This document shows, in pieces, positions 30,621 through 41,286 of a DNA stretch of 64,000 nt. The first letter of the stretch is position 1. Every line of letters begins with the position of its first letter. The translations under genes were made by a program, and so were the position numbers. The notes beneath the pieces were generated by a model. The model did no database searches, was not told where the DNA came from, and was given only the letters and a program-made list of their open reading frames with translations. Origin of the DNA: Fonsecaea monophora (lineage: Eukaryota > Ascomycota > Eurotiomycetes > Chaetothyriales > Herpotrichiellaceae); the NCBI RefSeq assembly GCF_001642475.1, contig NW_019173950.1, positions 186,001-250,000 on the forward strand, written 5' to 3'.

Positions 30621-31919
30621 ATGGGTGAATCAGCTATTGAGAAATCCTCCTTCGCTGCCGTCATTGAGAAATACCGCCCTAATCTGACGCCGTACGAAGA
30701 GCTCTACAAACATTGCCATGCCAATGGAGAACTCTCGATGCAGGAGAAAGAAACAGCTTCGTTGATCACTTCGCATCTGAGGAAACTCTCAAACGACCTT
30801 GACATACGCACGGGGATAGGCGGGCATGGCCAGGTCGCCATCTTGAAAAATGGACCTGGAAAGACCATCCTCCTGCGGGCTGACATTGATGCTCTTCCGA
30901 TCCAGGAGAAGACGGGGCTACCCTACGCCAGTAGCAAGACGATGCGCGACACGGACGGACTCGTCAAGCCCGTGATGCACGCCTGCGGACACGACTTCCA
31001 CATCACGTCGCTACTGGCCGCGGCAGAGACACTCATTGCCGCCCGCTCGACATGGTCAGGCACTATAGTCTTTCTGTTCCAGCCCGCTGAAGAGAGAGGG
31101 AGCGGTGCCCGCGCCATGGTGGATGACGGTCTCTACGCTGCCGACAAACATGCCTGTCCCATTCCCGACGTTGTCCTCGGCCAACACGTGTTTCCTCTCC
31201 AGGCGGGAAAGACAGCCACGCGAGCGGGACCAGTCATGTCTGCAGCGGACAGTTTCAAGGTGACAATCTACGGCAGTGGCGGGCATGGCAGCATGCCGCA
31301 TGTCACGATTGATCCTGTGGTCATTGCCTCGCACATCGTCGTGCGTTTACAGACGATTCGGTCACGGGAAGTCCCTCCCGACGAGACGGCCGTGGTCACG
31401 GTGGGCGCCCTGCAGGCCGGCAGCACGGAGAACGTCATCTCGGACGAGGCCGTGCTGAAGATCAACATCCGCAGCGTGAGCGTCGAGTGGCGCCAAAAGA
31501 TCCTGGACTCGGTCAAGAGGATCATCAAGGCCGAGTGTCTCGCGGGCGATTGCCCCAAGGAGCCCCTGATCGAGCCGACCTCGTCGTTCCCCCTGACCGT
31601 CAACGACGCCGAGGTTGTAGGTGAGATCAACAAATCCTTCACCGCGTACTTTGGCGAGAAGAACCACGATCCCAACCTCAAGAACGTGCTGGGGAGTGAA
31701 GACTTTGGGATCCTGGGTTCCAGCATCGGGAAGCCGTATTGCTTCTGGTTCTTTGGTGGGCACGACGCGGCCGTGTATGACGAGATGGTCAAGAAGGGCG
31801 AGGAGAAGAAGATCCCCGTCAACCACAGCCCCTTCTTCGCGCCGGTGGTGCAGCCGACATTGACGGTGGGGATTGATGCGTTGGTTGTGGCGGCGTTGAC
31901 CTATGTGGGTAAGAGATGA
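30621..31919 (+). CDS. M20-family amidohydrolase (aminoacylase/hippuricase type)
   Basis: Single exon, 432 aa. RADIDALPIQEKTGLPYAS, then MHACGHDFH (metal ligands) and the EE of PAEERGSGARAMVDDG place it in the M20D subfamily that includes IAA-amino-acid hydrolases, hippurate hydrolase and N-acyl-amino-acid amidohydrolases. A dimerisation (lid) domain is inserted after about residue 205 (GSGGHGSMPHVTIDPV), and the last ligand region is VNHSPFFAP near the C-terminus. It hydrolyses N-acyl or amide bonds in a two-metal site in the cytosol; no signal peptide is visible. The exact substrate is not deducible. All expected metal-binding residues appear present. Confidence 0.9.
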   Translation: MGESAIEKSSFAAVIEKYRPNLTPYEELYKHCHANGELSMQEKETASLITSHLRKLSNDLDIRTGIGGHGQVAILKNGPGKTILLRADIDALPIQEKTGLPYASSKTMRDTDGLVKPVMHACGHDFHITSLLAAAETLIAARSTWSGTIVFLFQPAEERGSGARAMVDDGLYAADKHACPIPDVVLGQHVFPLQAGKTATRAGPVMSAADSFKVTIYGSGGHGSMPHVTIDPVVIASHIVVRLQTIRSREVPPDETAVVTVGALQAGSTENVISDEAVLKINIRSVSVEWRQKILDSVKRIIKAECLAGDCPKEPLIEPTSSFPLTVNDAEVVGEINKSFTAYFGEKNHDPNLKNVLGSEDFGILGSSIGKPYCFWFFGGHDAAVYDEMVKKGEEKKIPVNHSPFFAPVVQPTLTVGIDALVVAALTYVGKR

Positions 31920-32481
31920 GGATGGCTACATTTGAAGCTTGGACTGTTTGGGGGAGATGATGTCGAGCGAGAGTTGTCAAAGCGAAATGCTTGCTCTACT
32001 AGCTAGCCGTTGTACAGTTCAAGCCCCTGATATCCTGATATCCATACATCACCATACAATCCCTCTCCAACCTCTGATCCAGCTTTCAACCCTTCTTTTC
32101 CCCCTTAGCCAATCGAAAGAAGTACATGTGCGATTTCTCCAAACTGCTCACCACCCACTGGACCACTCACGGCATTTGTCCTTTGGGTCCCTTGTAATCA
32201 CGCAAGGCTTTTGATGAATGAGGTACGGAAGCCGACCGACATCGGCATCTGATTTCCCTCTCCTCAGGCGGGGAATGGCCGACCTCACCCCGGGTCCAGA
32301 CAGGCCATACATCCTACGCAAGTAACCCGGATCATATAAGAAAGCTTGTTGGAGATTGCCCATCTTTTCTCGCTTGGTTGTTTATTTGAACGAGAGTGAA
32401 AGCGAGACAGAGAGAGAAAGTGGAGTTTGCCGAGTCGCCTGTCTGTTCGTCCTAATTCATCTACACATACTCGGTACATAT
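31920..32481. other. Intergenic, amidohydrolase to hydroxyacid dehydrogenase
   Basis: About 0.56 kb; no gene recognised. The dehydrogenase frame is open from 32356 but its first ATG is at 32482. Confidence 0.5.
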
Positions 32482-33738
32482 ATGAGTTTCATGAGCAGAG
32501 CGGTCCACCGATTGACTTCTACGGCCAACATCCTCGCGCAGTCCCGTCCGAATACTCGAGCAGCAGCAGCAGCAGCAGCAGCAGCATCAGCAGTAGTGCC
32601 AGGGATAGGATCGCGGCAAGTGTCGACATCTTCAATATCATCAATCATGTCTTCCTCCACTCCAATCAAACTCGCCATCCTCGACGACTATGCTTCCATC
32701 TCCCTCCCGCACTTCCAGTCGTTGCAAGGCCAGGTGCAGATCGACACGTTCCCGACCACGCTCAACGCGCGCATCCCGGAGGAGCACACCAAGCTCGTGG
32801 AGCGGCTGCAGCCGTACACCATCATCTCGAGCATGCGCGAGCGGACGCTGTTCCCGCGCTCGGTGCTCGAGAAGCTGCCGAACCTGAAGCTGCTGCTCAC
32901 CACGGGCATGAAGAACGCGGCCATCGACCTGGCCGCGTGCAAGGACCTGGGCATCACCGTCGCCGGCACGATGGGGAAGCCCAACGCCGTCCAGGGATAT
33001 GACGCCACCAACGAGGTCACCTGGGCGTTGATCCTGGGGTTTGCAAAGGATCTCGTGCACGGCGACACGCTGGTCCAAGGCTCGAATTCTTCGGCGTCAG
33101 ACCCCAACGCCGCGTCCGGCGGTTGGCAGACGCATCTGACGGCCGGGCTGGCGGGCAAGACGCTCGGTCTCCTCGGTCTCGGCCGGCTGGGCACGCAATG
33201 CGCCGTGACGGGCACGCTGGGCTTCGGGATGAAGGTGCTGGCGTGGTCGACGTCGCTGACGCAGGAGAAGGCCGACGAGGCGGCGCAGTCGCGCGGCCTG
33301 CCCAAGGGCAGTTTCCGGGTGGCCGGGTCGAAGAAGGAGCTGTTTGAGCAGGCCGACGTGCTGAGCGTGCACTACGTGCTGTCGGAGCGCAGCCGCGGGA
33401 TCGTCGGCGCCGCCGACCTCGCCGCCATGAAGAAGTCGGCCTTTGTGGTCAACACGTCGCGCGGGCCCCTGATCGACGAGCCTGCCCTGCTCGCCGCCCT
33501 CGAGGCCGGCTCCGTCCGCGGCGTCGCCCTCGACGTCTTCGAGGTCGAGCCCCTCCCCAAGGACTCGCCCTGGCGGAGGCCCAACTACTGGGGCCGCGAC
33601 GGCCGGAGTCGCGTCCTCCTCAGCCCCCACATGGGCTACGTCGAGGAGGAGACCATGCATAGTTGGTACGACTACCATTGTCGCGCCGTCGAGAGTTTCA
33701 TCAAGGGAGAGGAGCTCAAGTTCATCATTCAGAAGTAG
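32482..33738 (+). CDS. D-isomer-specific 2-hydroxyacid dehydrogenase
   Basis: Single exon, 418 aa from the first ATG at 32482; a second in-frame ATG at 32647 gives 363 aa beginning MSSSTPIKLAILDDY, the usual start of the family. The extra 55 residues have several Arg, many Ser/Ala and no Asp or Glu, like a mitochondrial presequence. The catalytic domain has the NAD motif GLLGLGRLGTQCA, the substrate Arg in NTSRGPLID, the Glu in VEPLP and the catalytic His in SPHMGY. Such enzymes reduce 2-keto acids (glyoxylate, hydroxypyruvate or similar) with NAD(P)H. A GCA trinucleotide run within the extension encodes nine Ala. The gene is very GC-rich compared with its neighbours. Confidence 0.88.
   Translation: MSFMSRAVHRLTSTANILAQSRPNTRAAAAAAAAASAVVPGIGSRQVSTSSISSIMSSSTPIKLAILDDYASISLPHFQSLQGQVQIDTFPTTLNARIPEEHTKLVERLQPYTIISSMRERTLFPRSVLEKLPNLKLLLTTGMKNAAIDLAACKDLGITVAGTMGKPNAVQGYDATNEVTWALILGFAKDLVHGDTLVQGSNSSASDPNAASGGWQTHLTAGLAGKTLGLLGLGRLGTQCAVTGTLGFGMKVLAWSTSLTQEKADEAAQSRGLPKGSFRVAGSKKELFEQADVLSVHYVLSERSRGIVGAADLAAMKKSAFVVNTSRGPLIDEPALLAALEAGSVRGVALDVFEVEPLPKDSPWRRPNYWGRDGRSRVLLSPHMGYVEEETMHSWYDYHCRAVESFIKGEELKFIIQK
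32560..32586 (+). repeat. GCA trinucleotide microsatellite encoding poly-Ala
   Basis: Nine GCA codons in a row inside the N-terminal extension of the hydroxyacid dehydrogenase; such runs are prone to length change, here without frameshift. Confidence 0.85.
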
Positions 33739-34049
33739 TATCAGCGAGCGCGCGAAAAGGGGGGGGGGTTTAAGGGGGGAAATGGGTTTATTGGTGAAAG
33801 TAAGAGATTGCGAACCAGGGACCATACAGCGTCTACAGTATATAGAATACAACAGCGCTCGTTGAGTGAAGACTGGAATAAATGCTCCTGCGCTATAATC
33901 TTATCACGGAGAAATGTGTGCTCGATCAATCAGAACTCGTCGCCATCTACCAGCTATTCAATCCCGGAAACATGACATGCTTAGATGCGTCCCACGATGG
34001 CCCCCCCATGCAATCCCCCAGATGCTCCGCCTTACTCAGAGACGCCACA
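33739..34049. other. Convergent intergenic region
   Basis: Holds a poly-G/poly-A stretch near 33760-33782 and the 3' ends of both neighbours. Nothing else seen. Confidence 0.5.
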
Positions 34050-35210
34050 TCATAAGCTGTCGTCGTTCTTGATCTGGACCTTGATGGCTCCGCTCTTTGG
34101 ATCACTCGCCGTTTGGAAAGCAGCCACCGCATCGCTCATGTTGAACCGATGCGTGACCAGCTTCTCCAGAGAAATCACACCGCTCTCCACCAGCCTGATC
34201 GCTTTCGGCCACGTGTTACTGTACCGGTACTGATATTGAAGGTCGATCTCTTGCGTGGACAGCCTCATAAAGGGAATCGTCATCTCGTTCTTGCCCACGC
34301 CAATCACAAAGACTTTGCCACCGAACTTGACCGACCAGATGGCCGAGTTGACGCTCGATTCGACACCCGTGCATTCCATTGCGACGCGAGGTCGAATACC
34401 ACCCATTGCCGAGACGATTTGATTAGCACATTCCTCCGCAGACGCGCCCTTGGGGACTTGAAACGTGGTGACTCGTGGAACGAGGGATTTCGCAAACTTC
34501 AACCGTCCCTCATCAATGTCCGTAATCAGGAGGGGACATGCACCAGCAGCTGCGCAGCATAACAGTGTAACCAGGCCAATTGGACCAGCACCACATACCA
34601 GCACGGGATCTCCAAGTCTGACACCGGCGCGTTCCATTCCTGCCAATGCTACAGAGAGAGGCTCTAATAGACTTCCGTTCTCGTAACTCATGTTACCGAT
34701 CTTGTGACACCACACCGCAGGGTGTTTGACGTATCGCCTCAACAACCCATCAACGGGCGGCGTGGAAAGAAACTCAACACTCTCACACCCATTGTATCTT
34801 CCTGTTAAGCACGGCTCGCATTTGAAACACGGAACATTCGGTTCTATGGCCACTCTGTCGCCTGGCTTCAAATTTGTGACGCTGGGATGGACGGATAATA
34901 TTATGCCTGCAGATTCGTGGCCCAGGATATGGTCGTCCGTGACAATCATAGGACCTATACAACCTGCATGCCAGAAGTGTACGTCTGAGCCGCAGATCCC
35001 TGTACTCTTGATGCCGATGTAGACTTCTCCTTCTCTTAGGTCTTTTCCATCTTTGACTTCTGCAAGAGTTGGCGACGTTTCGGCTACCCAGAGGTCATGT
35101 TTCGGGTTCGTAAACACGCCAATGTTGGATTTTGTGGGCTGGAGTTCAGAGGATTCTTTGCCAATCGTGACGGTGACGGTCGCGTCAACATGACCGTTAG
35201 AGGTCGACAT
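34050..35210 (-). CDS. L-arabinitol 4-dehydrogenase-like zinc alcohol dehydrogenase
   Basis: Single exon, 386 aa from the ATG at 35210 (MSTSNGHV); the frame is open upstream but the shorter product equals the usual length of this family. Catalytic zinc region GICGSDVHFWHAG and GHESAGII; structural-zinc Cys set in CFKCEPCLTGRYNGC; Rossmann motif VCGAGPIGLVT followed by the acidic DIDEGRLKFAK loop expected for NAD preference. The HFWHAGCIGPMIV and EPLSVALAGMERAG blocks resemble fungal L-arabinitol 4-dehydrogenase (LadA/Lad1), which oxidises L-arabinitol to L-xylulose in pentose catabolism. Xylitol or sorbitol dehydrogenase is the main alternative, since these families are close. Cytosolic. Confidence 0.87.
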   Translation of the reverse strand: MSTSNGHVDATVTVTIGKESSELQPTKSNIGVFTNPKHDLWVAETSPTLAEVKDGKDLREGEVYIGIKSTGICGSDVHFWHAGCIGPMIVTDDHILGHESAGIILSVHPSVTNLKPGDRVAIEPNVPCFKCEPCLTGRYNGCESVEFLSTPPVDGLLRRYVKHPAVWCHKIGNMSYENGSLLEPLSVALAGMERAGVRLGDPVLVCGAGPIGLVTLLCCAAAGACPLLITDIDEGRLKFAKSLVPRVTTFQVPKGASAEECANQIVSAMGGIRPRVAMECTGVESSVNSAIWSVKFGGKVFVIGVGKNEMTIPFMRLSTQEIDLQYQYRYSNTWPKAIRLVESGVISLEKLVTHRFNMSDAVAAFQTASDPKSGAIKVQIKNDDSL

Positions 35211-36069
35211 TATCTTATCTGGAAATATTTCAATGCTGAGTATGGGAGAGAGCGCTGCAATTGAGACGTGCTCGAGTGCTTCGAGTTCTTCACAAGTACG
35301 ACACAAGCGACGCAAGTACTGCCAGATTATATACTCGAGACGTTCTGTCAAACACGCTCAATCCGTCGAGTCAAAGAATTGGGGACGCAATAACTCACCA
35401 TGTACCGCTCCCCGTCCACATTATTTCTCAGGTTACTCCAATCCCCGCTGACGTCGGCCCTTTTCCAGGGCGTAACCGCCGCAAGATTTCCTCTTTGGGT
35501 ATATCCCCCACTATTGTCCCGGCGGCCTCAACCGTCTGCCGGGCCATGTTAGTCCGAGAGGCGAGAGTTGGCCAGTGTGTTCTGAGGATGGAGTTGACGA
35601 ACAGCAGGACCAGTACCCTCGTACCTGTGCAACATGAAGCGAGACAAGTTTTGCTTAGCTCGGTGTGAATTGGAGGCACTGCAAGCACGTGCTTCACGTG
35701 ATAAGGCTTGGTATCTTTCAAGTGTTTGCACAGCCTCATTCAACCTAGCAGGCTGCCTAGCACGGCGCTTAGAGACAAGCACGTCGCTAACAGCCTCACC
35801 ACTTTTCCCATCTTGCACCCTTAATTACGCCGTGATGACGAGATGCGATCGAAACGGCGGCACCCTTGATCCAATATGCATCTTGTGCACTAGTCGCAGG
35901 ACAGTCACCAGTGCAGCATTGGATAATGCTTCGTTCCTGGCGTCAATTCGGCAAACAAGATAGCCACATCGGCGATATCGTGTCAGGCTGATGAAGTCCC
36001 GAGCCCCTCCTATGTATCAGCAACCCTTTTCTGATCGATTCCGGTGACTGTTTGGCCATATTCTGCAGA
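35211..36069. other. Divergent region between arabinitol dehydrogenase and NLR gene
   Basis: About 0.86 kb with no convincing coding sequence; presumed promoters of both divergent genes. It marks the left boundary of the accessory NLR locus. Confidence 0.5.
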
Positions 36070-39000
36070 ATGTTAGCGTCAGACTATCATGTTGGGTGGA
36101 TCTCTGCTCTACCATTGGAAGAAGCTGCGGCTCTAGACATGCTCGACGAGAGGCATGGCAATCTTCAACAAGCAAGCTATGACACCAATAACTATGTGTT
36201 GGGCCGAATTGGTCCCCACAATGTAGTCATTGCATGTCTACCTCAAGGGGTTATCGGTCCCGTGGCGGCAGCCTCTGTTGCCATTCCCATGCGGGCCACT
36301 TTTCCCTCACTTAAATTCATCCTGCTCGTGGGAGTTGGTGGTGGTGTTCCCTCGACACACCATGACATTCGACTAGGCGATGTTGTCGTGAGCCGTCCTA
36401 CCGGACAATTTGGCGGCGTGGTTCAATACGACTTTGGGAAAACCCTCCATCAAGGTCACTTTGTCCGAACCGGTTCACTCAATCGTCCTCCTGATGTATT
36501 GTTAAATGCTGTTTCAACCCTAGAGGCCCAGCATCTCAGCCAAGGAGGGTCTCAAATTGGTGCCATCCTACAGGACGTCGTCTGGAGAAATCCACGCCGA
36601 GCGAATGCTTGCAATTATCCAGCCACTCACAAAGATGAACTGTTCGAGTCTTCTTACGCCCATCAAATCTCAAACCACGCACTCTGTGAGGCTTGCGACC
36701 GCGGCAGACTCGTCAATCGACCACCCCGTGCAGGAAACCATCCAGTCATACACTATGGGCTTATTGCATCCGGTAGCCAGGTTATTCGAGACTCGATCAT
36801 GCGGGACCGTCTCAGTGCAGAACTCGATGTTCTTTGCTTTGAGATGGAAGCGGCTGGCTTAATGAATTATTTTGACTGCTTAGTTGTTCGAGGCATTTGC
36901 GACTACTCGGACTCGCACAAAAACAAGCGGTGGCAGGAGTACGCAGCTGCGACCGCGGCGGCTTATGCGAAAGAGCTTTTGTGGACTATCCGCCCTGTGC
37001 CGTCCTTCCGAAGAGTCCTGACTGACAGGACTCCTGATGACAGCGAGGGATTCAGTGCTCGATACGATCAAGATGACTCTTTTCAGGAAGGCCCAGGATC
37101 AATTTTCGAAACCACCTCTTCAGGGACACCTAGATACCATTCAGCTGCTGCCGAATCTGGTAAGTTTTCCACCTCCAAAGATTGTAACACGCTAAGAGAC
37201 GCAAACAGCGTGTCTGAAGTCGCTATGGTTTAGGGAAATGGGCGGTCGTCGAGACAACATCGATCGTGCGGCCGAGGGGACCTGTTCCTGGCTGATAGAA
37301 CATCCGGACTATCAGCAATGGGCCGCAAACAATAAAGGGTTTCTTTGGATAACTGGCCTGCCTGGTGCAGGCAAGAGTGTTCTCCTCGACACGCTGGTAA
37401 GCAAGGTCGAGAGCCAGAGAGACGAAAAGGTCATTGTGGCTTCATTTTTCGTGCATGGCCGCGGCACACAGATGCAAAAGTCTCCTGTCGGACTGTATCG
37501 GTCCATCCTGCATCAAATACTATCAAGAGCGAAGATCCTATTAAGAGAGCTAACAAACACGTTCGTGTTGAAGCAGCTAAATCAGGGTGAATACGGGCAC
37601 TCTTGGACATGGCACGAAAAGGGCTTGTTCGACTTCCTCAATACTCGAGTGAAACAGTACACCAGACAATCTATCAAAATCTTCATAGATGCCTTGGACG
37701 AATGCGGCGAAGAAACGGCAAGGAAGCTCTCATCAGAACTCTGGAGCCTCACGACGCCGACCGAAGAGGCTCAGTCAGCAATCAGTGTGTGCATAACCTG
37801 CCGTCACTATCCCGTAATGGATCTCTTTGGTGCTCCAGAAATCTGCGTCGAAGCTCAAAATTCTGGTGACATTTCCAGATTCGTTCATAGCCGTCTTTCA
37901 CACGTCTTCAAGAACCAAAATTCGCGGCGAGATGTCGAGCACGAAATTTTGCGCAAGGCTGCGGGAAACTTTTTGTGGACGGCTCTCATCCTCGAACAAA
38001 CAACCCGCAAGGGGCGTCATGGCTATGGTCTGGAAAAGATTCGCAAAGAAATCCAGAATAGCTCTCCAGAGCTTGGTCAGATATACAAGGAGGCCTTGTC
38101 GAAGATACCAGCCGAGGACAGAGTCGGTGCAATGCGTCTCTTCGAATGGGTGTGTCTGACTGAGGAACCTCTTTTCCCGATCCAGATGAGGTATGCCCTG
38201 GCCTTCGACCCACTGGATCCGCCAACGACTATTGCATCGTGGGAGAATTTAGACACATTCACCGAGACCGACGGGCAAATGGAAATATTGATAAAAGCGT
38301 TATCCGGTGGCCTTGTCGAGATTGTCAACGGGGACAACATCATCCAGTGCATTCACCAGTCAGTAAAGGACTACCTCTTGCAGCGAGGCCTCCAGGACCT
38401 GGAGCATTCCATCAGCGAAGATCAATCGAGTTCTAGGCTTGAAGAAACGTTGGCGAAGGCTCATGAGCTCATATTCAAATGCTGCATGCATTACATTCTA
38501 ACGGATGAAATACTACAGTTTCCAGTTGATGAAGGGCAGTCTCCAGCGAGACAGTATCCCCTCATTCAGTATTCTGTTGCTAGATGGCCCTCTCACCTGA
38601 AAAAGGCGGACCTGGATGGACGGTTACAGAGAGACCTTTTAACATACCTCCAATGGCCTTCTCGGACTCGCTTGGATCAATGGCTTTCACTGTGCTATCT
38701 GGACTCTCGTGCTTGTGTTCTTCAATCCGGGGCACATTTGCTCCACGTTGCTGGATATTATGACCTCAGCCATGTCATAGATGCTGTGCTTGAAAATAAC
38801 CCATTGGAAAATGTTGACGATAGGGACGCTCAAGAATGCACTCCTCTGATCTGGGCGGCAAGAAATGGACATGTCGAGGCGACCAAATGTTTCCTGCGTC
38901 ACGGGGCAGAGGTTGACACTTTTGATTCCGAACGACATTCATCTCTGTGGTGGGCTACAAACTATGGCCACTTGGGCGTCGCGGAGATCTTAATCCAGCA

Positions 39001-40999
39001 TGGAGCAAATACTAACTTACAAGATGAGACGGGCCGCACAGCATTATTTTGGGCCTCAGAGAACCTTGACGAAGCGACGGTCGGTTTCCTTCTATCTAAT
39101 GGCGCAAACCCCAATATACAAGACAACCAGGCAAGGTCACCGCTCTACTTTATCATTGGGCATTTCGTTCGGGAAAAGGCGCGCAGAATCTGCCGGAGAC
39201 TACTTGAAGCGGGTGCACAACCAAGCAAGAAGTTATCTGAAGATGAGTCCTTGTTGCGATGGGCGACCAATCGCGACTTTCACGACATCATCGATCTCAT
39301 ATTGAAACTTGACCAATTTGCCCACGACGACAACCGACGAGCGCTAGCGTTCTTGCAGGCTCTGAATTGGAGAAACTTCTCAGTCGCTCTGAAATTTGCC
39401 CATGCTGGGATCAATGCGCAAAAATTCACAGACTTTACCGGCGAAACCCCTATCGCCTATGCTCTTTCAAGAAATTCTCAAGGGGTCGTCGGAGTACTGC
39501 TTGAGAAGAAGAATTGTGACCCCAATGGTAGGGGCTCCAGGGGGACAACACCTCTCATTGCCACCGCCCAGCTGGGACTTGTCGTTATGATGAAGTCTCT
39601 CATTGCGCTGGGTGCCGATCCGAATCTTGCGGACACTGAACGCCGCACCCCTTTATCTTTCGCAGCAGCAGGTGGATATATAGACGCCGTCCGCGTCCTT
39701 ATCGAAAGAAATGCCGACCCAAATTTGAGTGACCAAAAGGGGAAGACACCCTTGATGTGGGCCGCTGAGAATGGGCATGATCCTGTCGTCGAGCTGCTGA
39801 TCGAAAAGGGTGCATTCCTCAAAGCCCAAGATACTTTAAGGTGTTCGGTATTATTTTGGGCAGCGAAGGGGGGCAATAGTGCTGTGTTGGAGTTGCTGAG
39901 TGACGTGGACAAGGAGCACCGGAACTCCCTGGGGCAAACGGCACTCTGGTGGGCTATCATGCATCGGCAGATAGACGCTGCAAAGCACCTCCTCACCTCT
40001 GGAGCCAACCCCAACGTAACCGATACTGACGGTAGGAGCCTCGTCTTATGGGCGGTGTCTACCGGTTATCTCGTTGGCGCCCAGCTTCTCCTCGAAAGGG
40101 GTGCGGATCCTAATTTAAAGGACCGCAAACAGCAGATAGCGCTTCTTGTGGCCGCAGCTAACGACGACATTGATTTGATCAAACTGCTACTTCTCCACGG
40201 CGCTGATCCCGACATGGAGGACGCGGACGGCTACACATCGCTGTCACTTGCGGTCAAGAAAGGCCTGACGAATGCAGTTGCGGTCCTTTGCGAAGTATCG
40301 CAATTGAATCGTGTAGACCGCAGTGGGAGGACACCGCTTTTGTTGGCCGTCATGAACGGGAACGAAACAGTTGCGACTTGTCTCTTACAACATGGAGCCG
40401 ATGCCGATTGTCAAGTTTATTCAGGGAGAACTCCACTGTCCTTCGCCTGCGAGTACGGGTATGAGAGTCTCGTGAGGGTCTTACTGGAATACCGAGTCAA
40501 TGTAAACATTCAGGATCAGAATGGTCGCACCGCCGTCTGGTGGGCAGCGGCGTACGGCCAAACCGCGATTCTGGAGCTCTTGCTAGAGAAGGGCGCCGAT
40601 CTGCAAATTCGGTCCAAAACGGGCGAGAGTGCTTTGATGAAAGCAGTGAACAATGGCCATGTCGAGACAACTCGGCTGCTTTTGCGACACCAGCCTGCTG
40701 CTCTTTCAGATCCTGACATCAGCGCCCGACTTTTAGGATTGGCAACAGATAACACTGACTCAGCCATGGTGTCGTTGCTGATTGAAGAAGGGGTAGACTG
40801 TACTCAAACTCTTCCTTCGGGCAGGACGGTTCTATCATGGGCAGCGAAGAACGGATGCCTTGACGTTCTGAAGATCATGAACAGTCGTGGGGTCGACCTG
40901 GAGGCGCCTTGCGATCAGCAGGGCCTTACTACGCTTGACTTGGCCTTTGAACGTGGCCACAAGGATGTGGTTGAGTTCTTGATGGGGATTTGGACGTGA
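36070..40999 (+). CDS. PNP-NACHT-ankyrin NLR-like STAND receptor
   Basis: Two exons (36070-37159, 37209-40999; 49-nt intron) encode 1,626 aa. Residues about 5-320 are a PNP_UDP nucleoside-phosphorylase-like domain: VGWISALPLE, LLVGVGGGVP, CFEMEAAGL with E258/E260, and RGICDYSDSH (D278, D281), so the fold's key residues look intact. The splice restores ACLKSLWF..M..RR, the connector typical of fungal NLRs. NACHT follows: Walker A GLPGAGKS at 413-420 and Walker B IFIDALDEC with D524, D527, E528. A helical region to about 900 leads into about 22 ankyrin repeats of 33 residues filling 900-1626. NACHT proteins oligomerise on ligand binding. Related PNP domains act as ATP or nucleoside-cleaving effectors in immunity, so I infer a non-self or incompatibility receptor. 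Confidence 0.93.
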
Positions 41000-41286
41000 C
41001 GAGGTGTATATACGATGTGTTTATATGGTGTCTTGTGTTGGATGGGACCACATTACAATGTACCGTGACAAGGCTGTGAGTCACGTGATCATCGGGAGGG
41101 GATACTTGTCTATACTCGATGCCCCTTTCTTGCCAGCCATGCTTGGATAAACTCAATTATATTCGCGCAGTCTTGGACCCAATCAAACAGGGGCTGTCTC
41201 TCTGCATACGGGTTCACTGACTAGATCAGTCCACACTTTCATATATCCCTCACCCAAACCGTTGAGTCGGTGCCTGCTCTGCCTGC

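Noticed and set aside
33097..33852. 251-aa open frame on the minus strand
   Set aside because: It is antisense to the GC-rich 2-hydroxyacid dehydrogenase, has Arg/Gly/His-rich shadow composition and no motif; the plus-strand frame carries all the family residues.
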